Shown here: piece by piece, positions 43,785 through 52,718 of the stretch
How the letters are laid out: each line of letters starts with the position of its first letter
Position numbering within the stretch: position 1 is the stretch's first letter
Assembly (NCBI RefSeq): GCF_009687845.1
Contig: NZ_BLAD01000086.1
Coordinates: 1 to 62,489, forward strand
Direction: 5' to 3'
Length of the DNA stretch: 62,489 bases
Source: Acrocarpospora corrugata
Lineage (GTDB): Bacteria > Actinomycetota > Actinomycetes > Streptosporangiales > Streptosporangiaceae
Translations under genes and position numbers: made by a program
Notes under the pieces: model-generated
The model's input: the letters and a program-made list of their open reading frames with translations, nothing else
Database searches by the model: none
What the model was told of the DNA's origin: nothing

Positions 43785-44957
43785 CTAGCGCGACGGCATC
43801 GCCACGGCCATCACGAGCGCGCACAGCACCACGGCGGCGGTGGCGGCGAAAGCCGTCTCGTACGAGAAGGAGGCCGCCAGCTGCCCGGCGACCAGCGGGC
43901 CGACGGTCATGCCGAGATCGGCGGTCATCTGGTAGCCCGCCACCACGGTGCCGCCGCGGCCCCTGGCGACGTCGCCCACGGTGGCCGCGCCGCCGGTGGT
44001 GCAGAAGGCGGTGCCGAGGCCCATCAGGGCGAAGGCCGTCAGGTAGCCCGGCAGCGTCTGCCAGGTGATGACCAGGATGAGGCTGCCGAGCACCAGGCTC
44101 AGGCCGGCCACGAGTGACGGGCGGCGGCCCCACAGGTCGGCCGACCGGCCGGCGAGGGGCAACGCGACCGCCTGCAGGATGGCGCCCAGCGCCAGGCCGA
44201 CGCCGACCCAGGTCACGTTCGTCGTGATCACGGCCAGCAGGAACAGCGGCAGCACGGAGACCCGGACCCCGAACACCGCCCAGCCGAGGCTGAAGTTGGT
44301 GGTCAGCGCGGCGCGATAGGACTGCTGCCGCAGCGCGCCGAACACCGACAGGGGGTCTTCTGCGGAGGCCGCCGGTGTCGCGGGGCTGTTGACCAGGGCG
44401 GCGCGGGCCAGCGCGACGGTGGCGATCGTGCCCGCGATCGCGACCGCGACGCCGTACACGAAGAAGGGCAGCCGGGGGGAGATGCCGAGCAGGCCCCCGC
44501 CCAGCACGGGGCCGGTCACGGTGCCGAGGTAGTAGCCGCCCTGGAAGTAGCCGGTCGCCCGGCCCCGGTGCGACTCGGGGGTCACCCGGAGCAGCAGGTT
44601 CATCGCCGACACCGTGTACAGCGCGGAACCGACGCCGCAGGCCCCCCGGAAGATCAGCAGCTGCGGGTAGTTGCTGGACAGGCCCGCGAGGATGCTGGTC
44701 GCCGCGAGCAGCGCCATGCCGGCGGCGAGCACCCCGCGTTCCCCGAAGCGGTTGACCAGCCGGCCGCCGGGCAGGCCGGTGGCCAGGCGCATGAACGCGA
44801 ACGCCGACACGACCGCGCCGATCGCCGCGCTGCCCACGCCGAACTCGCCGGCGAAGACCGGGATCGCCGGTGACTGGATGCCGAAACCCACCGCGACGGT
44901 GAACGCGACGATCGTCAGGATCCTGACCTCGCGCGGCAGTTCGCGGAAACCTCCCAC
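43785..44957 (-). CDS. MFS transporter
   Basis: A 390-residue, 12-helix major facilitator. Loop 2-3 motif GRLVNRFGERG and loop 8-9 GRSADLWGRRPSL match the conserved GxxxDRxGRR pattern. The start GTG 44957 overlaps the etfA stop codon, so it is translated with the beta-oxidation operon and stands at its 3' end. It probably moves the substrate or product of that pathway, although drug-exporter-like members look the same. Starts predicted further upstream are read-through of another frame. Confidence 0.85.
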   Translation of the reverse strand: MGGFRELPREVRILTIVAFTVAVGFGIQSPAIPVFAGEFGVGSAAIGAVVSAFAFMRLATGLPGGRLVNRFGERGVLAAGMALLAATSILAGLSSNYPQLLIFRGACGVGSALYTVSAMNLLLRVTPESHRGRATGYFQGGYYLGTVTGPVLGGGLLGISPRLPFFVYGVAVAIAGTIATVALARAALVNSPATPAASAEDPLSVFGALRQQSYRAALTTNFSLGWAVFGVRVSVLPLFLLAVITTNVTWVGVGLALGAILQAVALPLAGRSADLWGRRPSLVAGLSLVLGSLILVITWQTLPGYLTAFALMGLGTAFCTTGGAATVGDVARGRGGTVVAGYQMTADLGMTVGPLVAGQLAASFSYETAFAATAAVVLCALVMAVAMPSR

Positions 44958-45904
44958 TAGGCCCGCCGCCTGGCTATCTCGTCCAGGAGCCGCGGCACCA
45001 CCTGGAACAGGTCGCCCACGACGCCGTAGTCGGCCAGGTCGAAGATGGGCGCCTCGCCGTCCTTGTTGATCGCCACGATCGTCTTGCTGGTCTGCATTCC
45101 GGCGCGATGCTGGATGGCGCCGGAGATGCCGACGGCGAGGTAGAGCTGGGGTGAGACGGCGACTCCGGTCTGGCCCACCTGGTGGGTGTGCGGATACCAG
45201 CCCGCGTCGACGGCCGCCCGGGACGCGCCGACCGCGCCGCCGAGGGCGTCCGCGAGGTTCTCGATCAGGGCGAAGTTCTCGGGTCCCGCCAGGCCGCGCC
45301 CGCCGGACACCACGATGTCGGCCTCGGTCAGGCCCGGCCGGCCGGTGCTCTCCCGGACCGAGCGGGAGACGACCCTGGTCCGCAGGGACGCCTCGTCCGG
45401 CACCAGGCGCGCGCGGGTGACGGCCGGCTCGACCGGGGCCGGCGTGGGCACGACGGCGTTGGGTTTGACCGCGATGATCGGCACCCCGCGCGCCACCCTG
45501 GCGGTGACGGTGAAGCCGGCCGCGAAGGCCCACTGCGTGACGACGGGACCGTCAGGGCCCGGCTGGACGTCCACGGCGTCGGTGAGCACGCCGCCGCCCA
45601 GCCGGACGGCCAGACGTGCGGCGATCTCCCGGCCGTGGGGGGTGGCCTCGGTGAGGACGGCGTCCGGCGGCGTGTCGGCGGCCAGCTCGGCGAGGGCCTG
45701 CACCCAGCCGATCGGGTGCGCACCGATGTCCTCAGATTCGATCACGTGCACCCGTTCCGCGCCGTACTGGCCGAGTGCCTCCGGTGCTGACCCCGAGCAG
45801 ACGGCTATCGGCGTGCCGAGGCGGCGGGCCAGCGTGAGCAGTTCCAGGCTCGGCTTGCCGACCTGTCCCTCGATGTGCCCGACGAGCACGAATATCCCTG
45901 CCAC
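44957..45904 (-). CDS. etfA: Electron transfer flavoprotein, alpha subunit
   Basis: A 315-residue ETF alpha subunit. The C-terminal FAD domain has [20 protein letters not shown] and [45 protein letters not shown], including the conserved Arg and His contacts. ETF takes electrons from acyl-CoA dehydrogenases. It is encoded 13 bp after etfB and overlaps the MFS gene. This pair is specific to the catabolic operon, which encodes two acyl-CoA dehydrogenases. Confidence 0.95.
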   Translation of the reverse strand: MAGIFVLVGHIEGQVGKPSLELLTLARRLGTPIAVCSGSAPEALGQYGAERVHVIESEDIGAHPIGWVQALAELAADTPPDAVLTEATPHGREIAARLAVRLGGGVLTDAVDVQPGPDGPVVTQWAFAAGFTVTARVARGVPIIAVKPNAVVPTPAPVEPAVTRARLVPDEASLRTRVVSRSVRESTGRPGLTEADIVVSGGRGLAGPENFALIENLADALGGAVGASRAAVDAGWYPHTHQVGQTGVAVSPQLYLAVGISGAIQHRAGMQTSKTIVAINKDGEAPIFDLADYGVVGDLFQVVPRLLDEIARRRA

Positions 45905-45917
45905 AACGATCCCTCTC

Positions 45918-46697
45918 TCAGATGAACTTCTTCGTGGCCAGGAATTCGGCGAGGTGCCACGCCCCTTCGCCGTCGTCCTGGACGGCGGTTCCGGCGGCCC
46001 GGGGCGGACGGGCGGTGATCTCGTCGACCACCGTGCGGGCGGCGCCCGCCCCGACCTGGTCGGCGGGCACGCCGAGGTCCGCGAGGGTCCAGGTCTGCAG
46101 CGACTTCTTCTTCGCCGCCATGATCCCTTTGAAGGACGGATACCGCGGGTCGCCGATGCGGTCGGTGACCGACACCAGCGCGGGCAGCTCCGCCGCCAGC
46201 TCTTCGGTCGCCTGTACGGCTTCGCGCCGCACGCGCACGGTTCCCGCGTCCACGCTCACCTCGGTGGCGAAGGTGAGCTGCGGCAGCTCCAGGTGCTCGG
46301 CGAGCATCGCCGGGACCAGGGCGGTGCCGCCGTCCGTGGAGGCCATCGCGCACAGCACGAGATCGGGGGTCAGCCGGCGCAGCGCCGCGGCGAGCACCAG
46401 CGCGGTGGCCGAGGCGTCGGAACCGGCGAGCGCGTCGTCGCTGACGTGCACCGCCGCGTGCCCGCCCATCGCGAGCGCCCGGCGCAGCGCCTCCGCCGCC
46501 TGCGGCGGACCGACGGTCAGGTGGGTCACGTGGGTGTCCGGTGCCGCGTCCACGACCCGGAGCGCCTGTTCGACGGCGTATTCGTCGAGCTCGGAGAGGC
46601 GGCCGGGAACGTTCTCGCGGTCCACGGTGTGGCCGGCGGTGAAGCGGGGCTGCGAGGCCGGGTCGGGGACGTACTTGACGCAGACGACGATCTTCAT
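45918..46697 (-). CDS. etfB: Electron transfer flavoprotein, beta subunit
   Basis: A 259-residue ETF beta subunit: N-terminal [27 protein letters not shown], the AMP-binding region [20 protein letters not shown], and the C-terminal [15 protein letters not shown] loop that docks on dehydrogenases. Full length. Begins 3 bp after the enoyl-CoA hydratase gene stop and is followed by etfA. Confidence 0.95.
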   Translation of the reverse strand: MKIVVCVKYVPDPASQPRFTAGHTVDRENVPGRLSELDEYAVEQALRVVDAAPDTHVTHLTVGPPQAAEALRRALAMGGHAAVHVSDDALAGSDASATALVLAAALRRLTPDLVLCAMASTDGGTALVPAMLAEHLELPQLTFATEVSVDAGTVRVRREAVQATEELAAELPALVSVTDRIGDPRYPSFKGIMAAKKKSLQTWTLADLGVPADQVGAGAARTVVDEITARPPRAAGTAVQDDGEGAWHLAEFLATKKFI

Positions 46698-46700
46698 GGG

Positions 46701-47504
46701 TCACCGCCCCCGGAAGACGGGCTTGCGCTTGGCCACGAACGCGGCGGCCGCCTCCTTGTGGTCGTCGCTGACGAAGGTGGCGCCCTCCAGGACGAGACCG
46801 AGGTCGAGCACCAGGTTCATCCGCTCCCGCACGATCTTGTTGACGGTCGCCTTGGTGCCCTGCACGGCGAGGGGCGCCGCGTCGGCCAGCCGGCGCGCGA
46901 CGGCGGTCGCCTCGGCGAGCAGCTGGTCGGCGGGGACCGCCCGCAAGGCCAGCCCCAGCCGGGCCGCCTCGGTCCCGCTGAGCCGGTCGCCGGTCATCAG
47001 GTAGTAGCGGGCCGCCCCGATCGGCATCGCCAGCGGCCAGGCCACCGCTCCGCCGTCGCCCGCGACCAGCCCGATCGCGACGTGGGTGTCGGCGAACTGG
47101 GCGTCCTCCGCGGCGACCACCACATCGCAGAACAGGGCGATCGTGGCGCCCAGCCCCATCGCGTATCCCTGGACGGCGGCCACGATCGGCTGCGGCACGG
47201 ACAGGATGGACTCCAGGATGTCGCGGCCGTGCAGCAGCTGGTAGACCTGCTGGGCCGCGCTCGGCCCGACCTCGTCGGCGGCGCGCCCGGCCATGTCCTT
47301 GACGTCGCCGCCGGCGCAGAACGCGCGCCCCTCGCCGCGCAGCAGCACCGCACGCACCGACGGATCCGCCGCGACCTCGGCCAGCGCCCTCAGCAGGTCC
47401 GTTTCCAGGCCGCCGCCGATGGCGTTCAGCCGGTCGGGCCGGTTCAGCGCGATGGTGGCCAGCCCGTCGTCCACGGTCAGCAGCAGGGTCGTGTAGTCAC
47501 TCAT
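46701..47504 (-). CDS. Enoyl-CoA hydratase/isomerase family protein
   Basis: A 267-residue crotonase. The oxyanion-hole segments are RAFCAGGDVKDM (about 62-73) and GYAMGLGATIALFCD (about 113-127). The usual catalytic Glu positions show A/Q-rich substitutions around VAIGLVAGDGGAVAWP, so it may act as an isomerase or hydrolase in place of a hydratase. ATG 47504 overlaps the previous gene's stop (ATGA). Confidence 0.88.
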   Translation of the reverse strand: MSDYTTLLLTVDDGLATIALNRPDRLNAIGGGLETDLLRALAEVAADPSVRAVLLRGEGRAFCAGGDVKDMAGRAADEVGPSAAQQVYQLLHGRDILESILSVPQPIVAAVQGYAMGLGATIALFCDVVVAAEDAQFADTHVAIGLVAGDGGAVAWPLAMPIGAARYYLMTGDRLSGTEAARLGLALRAVPADQLLAEATAVARRLADAAPLAVQGTKATVNKIVRERMNLVLDLGLVLEGATFVSDDHKEAAAAFVAKRKPVFRGR

Positions 47505-48265
47505 GTGTTCTCCTCGGTACCGGAAAGGCGGCGGACTGTGGCGGCGCGGGCCTCCTGCCGTCCGGGCGCCGCGACGGCCAGCGCCTGGAGTCGGGCCTCC
47601 TCGTCCAGCAGTTCGGCCAGCCCGTGGTTGAGGCCGTAGTCGAGCAGCCGCTTGGTGAGCCCCACGGCGAGGCCCGGCGTCCCGGCCAGCTGGTGGGCCA
47701 GCCGGGTGGCGTGCGGCATGAGGTCGGCGGCGGGCACCACTTCGGAGACGAGTCCCCAGTCGAGCGCCTGCGCCGCGGTGAGCGGCCGGCCGGTGGCCAG
47801 CCACTCGTAGGCGCGGGCGTAGCCGAGCAGGCGCGGCAGGAAGTACGCGCCGCCGGCGTCGGGCACCAGCCCGACCGCCGTGAAGGCCGGGACGAACTTG
47901 GCCGTGTCGGCGGCGATCCGCAGGTCGGCGGCGGCGGCCAGGGACAGCCCGGCGCCGGCGGCCGGGCCGTTCACCGCCGCGATCACGGGTTTCTCCAGGG
48001 CGGCCAGGGCGAGCACGTGCGGGTGGTAGGTGTGCCGGAGCCCGCTCCTGCCCGGTGCGGAACTGGCCGCGCGCAGGTCGGCGCCGGCGCAGAATCCCCG
48101 CCCGTTGCCGGTGACGACGACCGCCCGGACCTGCGGGTCGGCGGCCTCCTGCCAGGCGTCGGCCAGCGCGTACAGGGTGTCGGTGTCCAGGGCGTTGAGC
48201 TTGTCGGGGCGGTTGAGGGTCACGATCAGCACCGCGCCGTCCCGCTCGGTCAGCACGGTGTTCAC
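47501..48265 (-). CDS. Enoyl-CoA hydratase/isomerase family protein
   Basis: A 254-residue crotonase: NRPDKLNALDTDT, oxyanion-hole GRGFCAGADLRA, and GPAAGAGLSLAAAADLR. The region of the second catalytic Glu reads FTAVGLVPDAGGAYFLPR, with Asp instead of Glu, as in several isomerase-type members. GTG 48265. Coupled to its neighbours by 4-bp overlaps on both sides. Confidence 0.88.
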   Translation of the reverse strand: MNTVLTERDGAVLIVTLNRPDKLNALDTDTLYALADAWQEAADPQVRAVVVTGNGRGFCAGADLRAASSAPGRSGLRHTYHPHVLALAALEKPVIAAVNGPAAGAGLSLAAAADLRIAADTAKFVPAFTAVGLVPDAGGAYFLPRLLGYARAYEWLATGRPLTAAQALDWGLVSEVVPAADLMPHATRLAHQLAGTPGLAVGLTKRLLDYGLNHGLAELLDEEARLQALAVAAPGRQEARAATVRRLSGTEENT

Positions 48266-49428
48266 AGGCTCGCCTCCGACCCGAGGATCGCGGTCACCTG
48301 GCTGGAGAGCTGGCCGCCGTTGCCGTGGGCGAGGGCGACCGTCACCCCGGGCTGCTGCCGTTCGCCCGCCTCGCCGCGGATCTGGCGGGTCGCCTCGATG
48401 AGGGTGAAGATGCCGTACATGCCGGGATGGCAGTAGGACAGCCCGCCGCCGTTGGTGTTGACGGGCAGCACCCCGCCGGGGGCGATTCGCCCGCCGGACA
48501 CGAAGTCGCCGCCTTCGCCCTTCGCGCAGAAGCCCAGGTCTTCCAGGAACAGGATGGTGTTGATGGTGAAGGCGTCGTAGAGCTCCACGACGTCGACGTC
48601 CGCCGGGCCGAGTTTCGCCATCGCGTACGCGCGAGCCGAGGACTCGGTCGCGGCGGTGACGGTGAGGTCGGGCATCTGCGCGATCGTGCGATGCCAGTGC
48701 GCCTCGCCCGCGCCGAGCAGGTACACCGGGGGGCGGGGGAGATCCCTGGCCCGGTCGGCCCTGGTCACCACCACCGCGCCGCCGCCGTCGGTGACCAGGC
48801 AGCAGTCCAGCGCCGACAGCGGGCTGGAGATGACGCGGCTGGCGAGCACGTCCTCGATCGTGAGCGGATCGCGGGCGAACGCCTTCGGGTTGAGCATCGC
48901 CCACCGGCGGGCGGCGACCGCCACCTCGGCGAGCTGGGTGCGGGTGGTGCCGTACTGGTACATGTGGCGGGCCGCCGCCAGCGCGTACCCGGTGACGGGC
49001 ATGCGCGGCCGGTAGGCGGCCTCGTAGGAGGGCAGCTCGGGCGGGCCGGTGGGCAGCCTGCCACGCCCGCTGTCCGAGCGGGCCGTGCTTCCGTAGGCGA
49101 TCAGGGCGACGTCGCACGCGCCCGCCGCGACGGCCAGCGCCGCGTGGTGCAGGTGCGAGACGAACGAGCTGCCGCCCACCATCGTGCCGTCGGTGTACCG
49201 GGGGCGGACGCCCAGGTATTCGGCCACGTCGAGCGGTGCCATGCCGCGCCCCGCGATGGCGCAGAACAGCCCGTCCACGTCCCGGGTGGTCAGCCCCGCC
49301 TCGGCCAGGGCGGCCACGCTCGCCTGCGCGGCGAGCTCGATGGCGTATCTGTCCTGACCGACCTCGCCGAGGTCGGATTCGGCGACTCCCACGATCGCCG
49401 CGGCGCCCCGCAGATCGGGCCCGCTCAT
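48262..49428 (-). CDS. Thiolase-like acyltransferase (SCPx/Ltp2 type)
   Basis: A 388-residue protein with the thiolase fold of the lipid-transfer/SCPx branch. GGSSFVSHLHHAALAVAAGA stands where classical thiolases have the reactive Cys, which is replaced by Ser or lies elsewhere. ELYDAFTINTILFLEDLGFC and NTNGGGLSYCHPGMYG precede the C-terminal HGNGGQLSSQ. Ltp2-like members act as retro-aldolases with a DUF35 partner, which is encoded next and overlaps by 4 bp. True thiolase activity is therefore uncertain. Confidence 0.85.
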   Translation of the reverse strand: MSGPDLRGAAAIVGVAESDLGEVGQDRYAIELAAQASVAALAEAGLTTRDVDGLFCAIAGRGMAPLDVAEYLGVRPRYTDGTMVGGSSFVSHLHHAALAVAAGACDVALIAYGSTARSDSGRGRLPTGPPELPSYEAAYRPRMPVTGYALAAARHMYQYGTTRTQLAEVAVAARRWAMLNPKAFARDPLTIEDVLASRVISSPLSALDCCLVTDGGGAVVVTRADRARDLPRPPVYLLGAGEAHWHRTIAQMPDLTVTAATESSARAYAMAKLGPADVDVVELYDAFTINTILFLEDLGFCAKGEGGDFVSGGRIAPGGVLPVNTNGGGLSYCHPGMYGIFTLIEATRQIRGEAGERQQPGVTVALAHGNGGQLSSQVTAILGSEASL

Positions 49429-49790
49429 GACCTGTCCGCGAGGAACTCGACCCGGGCCTGGTCGACCTGGTCGACCTGGTCGACCTGGGCCCGCACCCGC
49501 ATCCCGATCCGGACGTCCCCTGCGGGCATCCCCACGACTGTGCTCATCATGCGGAACCCTTCGTCGAGGTCGATCAGGGCCACCGAATACGGCCGGCCGT
49601 CGCGCGGGGACAGCACACTGACCGAGTAGACGGTCCCCAACCCCGCGCTTTGTCCCCAGGTCAGCCGCGTGGATCCGCATGCGGGACACAGCACCCGGGG
49701 CTGGAACACCGCCGCCCGGCAGTCGTCGCACCGCTGGAAGGCCACCTCGCCCGCGGCGAGCCGATCGGTGTACTCGCGATGCGGGGTCAT
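49425..49790 (-). CDS. Zn-ribbon/OB-fold DUF35 protein
   Basis: A 121-residue protein. The rubredoxin-like zinc ribbon has CDDCRAAVFQPRVLCPACGS (four Cys, about 21-39), followed by an OB-fold (TVYSVSVLSPRDGRPYSVAL). Such proteins pair with thiolase-like enzymes (Ltp2) or form part of MaoC complexes (ChsH2). The C-terminus contains VDQVDQVDQ from a 9-bp DNA triplication at about 49459-49485. Overlaps both neighbours by 4 bp. Confidence 0.9.
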   Translation of the reverse strand: MTPHREYTDRLAAGEVAFQRCDDCRAAVFQPRVLCPACGSTRLTWGQSAGLGTVYSVSVLSPRDGRPYSVALIDLDEGFRMMSTVVGMPAGDVRIGMRVRAQVDQVDQVDQARVEFLADRS

Positions 49791-50209
49791 GACGCACCTC
49801 CCCCGGAAACGGGGTAGACCGCCGTCGCGTCGCCGCGCAGGACCAGCCTGGGTTCCCGTCCTTCGGCTTCGCTGTGCACCAGGAGTCCCACCTCGACCTC
49901 GCCGGGCGCGCTGCGCAGCACCTCGCCGCTGAGCACGAGCGTGTCTCCCGGCCAGACCTGATCCACGTAGCGCACGGTGAAACGGCGCAGGTTGCGGCGG
50001 CCGAGCCAGGACGCGGCGAACCCGCCGAGAATGCCGGCCGTGAGCAGCCCGTGCCCGAATACCGAGGGGTAACCGGCGGCGACGGCGAAGGTCTCGTCGT
50101 GGTGGATCGGATTGAAGTCGCCGCCGGCCCCCGCGTACCTGACGAAATCGGTACGCGTCAGCGGCCCGACCCTGCGCACGGGGGCGGGCGGCGGCGCGCT
50201 CTCGCTCAT
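49787..50209 (-). CDS. MaoC-family dehydratase subunit
   Basis: A 140-residue hot-dog protein with the catalytic pair in YAGAGGDFNPIHHDE (Asp and His, about 25-37) and VFGHGLLTAGILGGF. It forms a functional hydratase with the non-catalytic partner encoded next (FAS1-like domain), as in ChsH1/ChsH2-type and HtdXYZ-type heterodimers. Overlaps by 4 bp on both sides. Confidence 0.9.
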   Translation of the reverse strand: MSESAPPPAPVRRVGPLTRTDFVRYAGAGGDFNPIHHDETFAVAAGYPSVFGHGLLTAGILGGFAASWLGRRNLRRFTVRYVDQVWPGDTLVLSGEVLRSAPGEVEVGLLVHSEAEGREPRLVLRGDATAVYPVSGGGAS

Positions 50210-50634
50210 CGTTCCCCCAGTTCGATCACTGTGCTCCGGAGTCGCAACACCGTCTCCTCACGCTGATTGACGAATTCGTGCTCGGTGACGACCAGCGTCA
50301 TCGGGCCCCTGCTCCCGGTCTTCTCCGACACCTCGGCGATGTGCGCCCGCACGGTCAGCACGTCGCCGGCGACGATCTCCCCCAGGTACTCCCACTCGGC
50401 GCCGCCCGCCAGGACCCTGCGCAGGTCCAGTCCGAGCACGTCGGCGCGCTCGCGCGGCAGCCAGTGGGAGGTCACGGCGGAGAACGTCGGCGGTGCGGGC
50501 AGCCGCCCCGCCTCGTCCGCGTACACCGGGTCGTCGTCCTTGACGGCGAGTGCGAATTCGCGCACCTTGCCGTGCTCCACCCGGACCGTGTAGTGCGGGT
50601 AGGTGTGCCCGACCAGCCCGCTGCGGTCAGTCAC
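50206..50634 (-). CDS. FAS1-like hot-dog dehydratase subunit
   Basis: A 142-residue MaoC N-terminal-type domain: GHTYPHYTVRVEHGKVREFA, DDDPVYADEAGRLPAPPTFSA, and GAEWEYLGEIVAGDVL. It lacks the Asp/His catalytic pair of MaoC proteins and is the substrate-binding half of the heterodimer with the gene downstream. Overlaps the ligase gene by 8 bp. Confidence 0.9.
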   Translation of the reverse strand: MTDRSGLVGHTYPHYTVRVEHGKVREFALAVKDDDPVYADEAGRLPAPPTFSAVTSHWLPRERADVLGLDLRRVLAGGAEWEYLGEIVAGDVLTVRAHIAEVSEKTGSRGPMTLVVTEHEFVNQREETVLRLRSTVIELGER

Positions 50635-52717
50635 GCCGCACCACGATCAGCGCGTCGGCCGCCAGCACCGCGCCGTCGGCGACGCGCAGCGGGTTCACGT
50701 CGACCTCGGTCACCTCGTCCAGCTCCAGCGCCAGCTCGCCGAGGGCGACCATCACCTGGGCCGCGGCCTCGCATTCGGCCTCGGACAGGCCGCGCCGCCC
50801 CGAGACCAGCCGCCCGCCGAGCAGCCCGCCCAGCGCCGCCACGGCGTCGGCCACGTCGAACGGCGGGCGGAGCAGCGCGGCCTCGCTGAGCACCTCCACC
50901 AGCACCCCGCCGAGTCCGATCGCGACCATCGGCCCGAAGACCGGGTCACGCTGGACGCCGCAGGTCAGTTCCAGCCGGGCGGGCGCCATCTGCTGGACCA
51001 GCACCCCCTCGATCACCGCGTCCGGCGCGCGCACCGCGACCTCGGCGAGCATGTCCGCGTACGCCTCCCGGACCGCGTCGGGGCCGCGAAGGCCGAGCCG
51101 GATCGCGCCCGCGTCGGACTTGTGCGGGAGCTGGTAGGACATCACCTTGAGCGCCACGGGACCGCCGACGCGCTGGGCCGCCTCGGCCGCGCCGTCCGCG
51201 TCGGTCACCAGTTCCTCGCGGGTGACGGGCACGCCGTACCGGGCGAGGATGTCCTTGCCGGTCGACTCCAGCAGTGTGCTCTGATCGCCGGGGATCAGCT
51301 CGCGCACGGCCCGCGCCCGGTCCGCGTCAGGGGTGAACCGCGCGGAGCCGGCCGGGCGCCGGTCGGAGTGCCGGACCAGCGCGGCCAGCGCGGTCATCGC
51401 CCGGCGCGGATCGGTGTAGGTGGGCACGCCGGCCTGCTGGAACTGGTCGCTCCACGCGGTGGACAGGATCGCGACCGGCTTGTCGGTGCTCTGGTACATC
51501 TCCACGATCGCGTCGTTGGCCGGGCCAGGCCGTGCCCAGGTGACCGCGGCCAGCAGGTCGGCGGACGGGCTGGCGGCGACCGAGAAGAGCACCTTGCGGT
51601 ACGCGTCGGGCATCGCGGTGGTCTGCGCGGTCGTGTCCACCGGGTTGGCGGCGCTGCCGTAGAACGGCACCGGCATGTCGGAGACGAGCCGCCGCTGCTC
51701 CTCCTCGGGGAGCACCGGCACCGACAGCCCGCTCTGCCCCGCCTCGTCGGCGAGCAGCACCCCGGCGCCGCCGGAGGCGGTCATCACGATCACCCGGTTC
51801 CCGCGGGCGCGGCGGCCGTCCTGGAAGATGGTGCCCAGGTCGAGCAGTTCCTCCATGGTGGAGGCGACGAAGACGCCGTACTGGTGGCAGATCGCGTCCA
51901 GGACCTGGGCCGAGCCGACGATGGAGGCGGTGTGGCTCATCGCCGCCCGCGCGGCCTCCTCGGACCGGCCGGCCTTCAACAGGATCAGCGGCTTGTCCAG
52001 TTCGGCGGCGCGGCGTGCCGTGTCGATGAAGACCTCGGGGTCGCGCAGCGTCTCGACGAACGACAGGAGCACTCCCACCTCGGGCCGCTCCACCAGGTGG
52101 CGCAGCACGCCCGCCACGTTCACGTCGGCCTCGTTGCCGGTGGAGACGAACCAGCCCAGTCGCAGCCCGGCCAGCACCGCCTTGTTGGTGATGTACGAGC
52201 CGAAGCCGCCGCTCTGGGAGACCAGCGCGACCGGCCCCGGCTGGGGCAGCGGCTCGTCCACGGTGACCATGAAGTTGGCCATCACGCCGTCGTGGGCGTT
52301 CATGTATCCGATGCAGTTGGGGCCGATGACGCGGATGCCGGTCTCCAGCGACACCTGGGTGAGGCGGTCCTGCAGGGCGCGTCCCTCCGGCCCGGCCTCG
52401 GCGAACCCGGAGGTGATGACGGTCGCGCCGCCGATGCCCTTGGCGGCGCACTCCGCGACCACGTCGACCACGGCCGCGGCGGGCACCGCGATCACCGCCA
52501 GGTCCACCGGTTCTGGCAGGTCGCCGACGGTGCGGAAGGCCGGACGGCCCTGGACGATCTCGTCCCTGGGGTGGATCGGGTGGACGTCGCCGGGGAAGGC
52601 GCGGGCCAGGTTGGCGAAGACGGTCCCGCCGATGCGGGTCGGGCTGTTGGACGCGCCCACCATCGCGATCGAGCGGGGCGAGAGAAGCCGGTCGAGGGGC
52701 GGCCGGGATGCGGTCAT
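50627..52717 (-). CDS. NDP-forming acyl-CoA synthetase
   Basis: A 696-residue fused ACD-type ligase. It has a CoA-binding domain (about 8-135: SIAMVGASNSPTRIGGTVFA, VITSGFAEAG) and a succinyl-CoA-ligase-like domain with the phospho-His region (GFGSYITNKA; SHTASIVGS, about 250). The C-terminal ATP-grasp part holds KDILARYGVPVTREELV, GPVALKVMSYQLPHKSDAGA and the EVDVNPLRV end. It makes acyl-CoA from an acid with ATP or GTP. Together with the CoA-transferase it probably activates the imported acid. Confidence 0.88.
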   Translation of the reverse strand: MTASRPPLDRLLSPRSIAMVGASNSPTRIGGTVFANLARAFPGDVHPIHPRDEIVQGRPAFRTVGDLPEPVDLAVIAVPAAAVVDVVAECAAKGIGGATVITSGFAEAGPEGRALQDRLTQVSLETGIRVIGPNCIGYMNAHDGVMANFMVTVDEPLPQPGPVALVSQSGGFGSYITNKAVLAGLRLGWFVSTGNEADVNVAGVLRHLVERPEVGVLLSFVETLRDPEVFIDTARRAAELDKPLILLKAGRSEEAARAAMSHTASIVGSAQVLDAICHQYGVFVASTMEELLDLGTIFQDGRRARGNRVIVMTASGGAGVLLADEAGQSGLSVPVLPEEEQRRLVSDMPVPFYGSAANPVDTTAQTTAMPDAYRKVLFSVAASPSADLLAAVTWARPGPANDAIVEMYQSTDKPVAILSTAWSDQFQQAGVPTYTDPRRAMTALAALVRHSDRRPAGSARFTPDADRARAVRELIPGDQSTLLESTGKDILARYGVPVTREELVTDADGAAEAAQRVGGPVALKVMSYQLPHKSDAGAIRLGLRGPDAVREAYADMLAEVAVRAPDAVIEGVLVQQMAPARLELTCGVQRDPVFGPMVAIGLGGVLVEVLSEAALLRPPFDVADAVAALGGLLGGRLVSGRRGLSEAECEAAAQVMVALGELALELDEVTEVDVNPLRVADGAVLAADALIVVRRD

Positions 52718-52718
52718 G

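Noticed and set aside
44957-45533. N-terminal extension of the MFS transporter frame
   Set aside because: It reads through etfA in another frame. The real start is GTG 44957, overlapping the etfA stop.
45186-47639. 817-codon plus-strand open frame
   Set aside because: Antisense to etfA, etfB and an enoyl-CoA hydratase gene, all with strong family matches.
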